This document shows, piece after piece, positions 62,840-64,000 of a stretch of DNA of 64,000 nucleotides. Below the pieces are notes generated by a model, which worked only from the letters and a program-made list of their open reading frames with translations, did no database searches and was not told the DNA's origin. Every line of letters starts with the position of its first letter. Position 1 is the first letter of the stretch. Location: positions 3,926,001-3,990,000 of the forward strand of contig NZ_CP066786.1 of the NCBI RefSeq assembly GCF_016598595.1, read 5' to 3'. The stretch comes from Martelella lutilitoris (lineage in GTDB: Bacteria; Pseudomonadota; Alphaproteobacteria; Rhizobiales; Rhizobiaceae). The translations under genes and the position numbers were made by a program.

Positions 62840-64000
62840 CATCGGCTGCAATCGAGCGCGTGGCCGGCCGCCTTGCGGACAGGCTTCAGACGACGCTTTC
62901 GATGATCGCGGGCGTCGTTCTGGCGCTGATGCTCGCGCTCGTCCTCCTCAGCGTCGTGCTCCGCTATGTCTTCCGGACCGGGCTGATCGGCACCGAGGAG
63001 CTCGGCATCTGGCTGAATGTGGCGCTGGTCTTTCTTGCCGCGCCGCTTGCCATGACCGGCCCGCTCGCCATGCGGCTTGAACTCCCCTTTTCAAGGCGGG
63101 CGGAATTGCCTGCCCGCATCATCGCCGACGCAGTCAGCCTCATCGCTGCCCTTGTGCTCGCCCTTGGCAGCGCTCGCGTCGCAACGCTGATCGGGGGCAC
63201 CTCGCCGACCCTCGGCCTGCCCGAATGGGTGCGCTTTGCCGTCACCGGCACGGGCGGCGCGCTGATCGCCGCGACCCTTGCCCTCAGGCGCATCAGCGAA
63301 CGGCGGTTCCTGTCGCTTGCGGTTTCTGCCGGCCTGGCCGGCCTCATCTCCCTCGCATGCCTGCGTTTCAATCTGGCAACGGCCGTTCCGCCGAGCGCCG
63401 CGATTGCGCTTTTCGCCGCCATCGGCCTGATCGCGGCTGCCCCGCTTGCCCATGCCTTCCTCGCCGCGGCCCTTGTCGCCATGCCCTTCGGCGGCAGTCT
63501 GGCGCCGGAAACGATGGTGACGACGGCGGTTTCCGGCATGTCGCATTTCCTGCTTCTGGCGATCCCCTTCTTTCTCTTGACGGGAGCGGCCCTTTCGGCC
63601 TCCGGCGCGGCCGCGCATCTTGTCGCCTTCGCAGCATCGCTTGTCGGCCACCGGCGCGGTGGCCTGGCGCAGACGGTACTCGCCACCGGCGCGCTGTTTT
63701 CCGGCGCGTCCGGTTCGTCGGTTGCCAATGCGGTGTTTTCAGCCACAACCTTCCAGCCCGAACTGGTGCGTCACGGCTACCCGCCGGCCCGCGCAGGGGC
63801 GATCATCGCCGCCTCTTCGGTGCTCGACAATGTGATCCCGCCGTCAATCGCCTTTCTCATTCTTGCGGCCGCGACCGACCTCTCGGTCGGCAAGCTGCTT
63901 GTCGGCGGGCTCGCCGCCGGCCTTGTCATGGCGGCGAGCCTTGCCGTCGCCATTCACCTGACGACACGCGACCGGCCGGGCAGCACGCGCGCGACCCCGG
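62836..64000 (+). CDS. TRAP transporter, fused small and large permease (DctQ-DctM), 3' end outside window
   Basis: The frame from the ATG at 62836 is open to the window end (388 residues seen). Residues about 1-155 form a four-helix DctQ-like domain with LSVVLRYVFRTGLIGTEELG. From about 190 a DctM-like domain follows: FFLLTGAALSASGAAAHLVA, FSGASGSSVANAVFSATTFQ and AASSVLDNVIPPSIAFLILA. Such proteins import small acids with a periplasmic binding protein, whose gene may lie beyond 64000. Translational coupling to thiE under a TPP riboswitch suggests a thiamine-related substrate. Confidence 0.87.
   Translation, partial: MTSAAIERVAGRLADRLQTTLSMIAGVVLALMLALVLLSVVLRYVFRTGLIGTEELGIWLNVALVFLAAPLAMTGPLAMRLELPFSRRAELPARIIADAVSLIAALVLALGSARVATLIGGTSPTLGLPEWVRFAVTGTGGALIAATLALRRISERRFLSLAVSAGLAGLISLACLRFNLATAVPPSAAIALFAAIGLIAAAPLAHAFLAAALVAMPFGGSLAPETMVTTAVSGMSHFLLLAIPFFLLTGAALSASGAAAHLVAFAASLVGHRRGGLAQTVLATGALFSGASGSSVANAVFSATTFQPELVRHGYPPARAGAIIAASSVLDNVIPPSIAFLILAAATDLSVGKLLVGGLAAGLVMAASLAVAIHLTTRDRPGSTRATP

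Overview
ORGANISM. The window is GC-rich and densely coded. Its gene set and the order sensor kinase-tsaE-addB-addA-trxA point to an alphaproteobacterium of the Hyphomicrobiales (Rhizobium/Agrobacterium/Martelella-like). Two other traits agree: a DUF1127 gene followed by CCUCCUCC-loop small RNAs, and intergenic palindromic repeats carrying GANTC sites. No rRNA, tRNA, CRISPR array, transposase or prophage gene was seen. The genus is inference. LAYOUT 1-21 kb. The first 21 kb hold a truncated hydantoinase A-type gene, a UspA-BCCT transporter pair, an MsbA-like ABC exporter, a GH2 beta-mannosidase divergent from modABC, a polyamine-type ABC operon on the minus strand (DUF3830, binding protein, two permeases, ATPase, aminobutyraldehyde-type dehydrogenase, LysR regulator), a DsbA-like oxidoreductase and adenine deaminase. 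LAYOUT 21-31 kb. A single-direction cluster carries a Gfo/Idh/MocA dehydrogenase, a DUF993 protein, a sugar isomerase/epimerase, a tripartite tricarboxylate transporter (TctC, B, A), a TetR regulator and an enolase-superfamily enzyme. A palindrome sits between the -35 and -10 of its promoter. It looks like a self-regulated uptake and breakdown pathway for an unidentified polyol, sugar acid or related compound. A DUF1127 gene with three CCUCCUCC-loop hairpins (cuckoo/CcsR type) follows. LAYOUT 31-43 kb. A metallophosphatase precedes an L-arabinose region: araD, araA, araB and a YtfQRT-YjfF-type importer on the minus strand, with a divergent LysR regulator and a sugar 1-dehydrogenase on the plus strand. 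LAYOUT 43-49 kb. A Slam-type outer-membrane translocator lies beside a TbpB-like surface lipoprotein, then come a SapC-family protein, two SDR oxidoreductases and an OpgG/OpgD glucan protein. LAYOUT 49-64 kb. trxA, addA, addB, tsaE and a PAS histidine kinase form a conserved block. An MFS transporter and a HAD phosphatase follow. The window ends with a TPP riboswitch controlling thiE and a fused TRAP transporter (DctQ-DctM), which makes the TRAP system a candidate thiamine or thiamine-precursor importer. CROSS-CUTTING. Strong stem-loops follow several binding-protein or lipoprotein genes and probably set stoichiometry within operons. Palindromic repeats abut gene ends and supply TAG stop codons to three genes.
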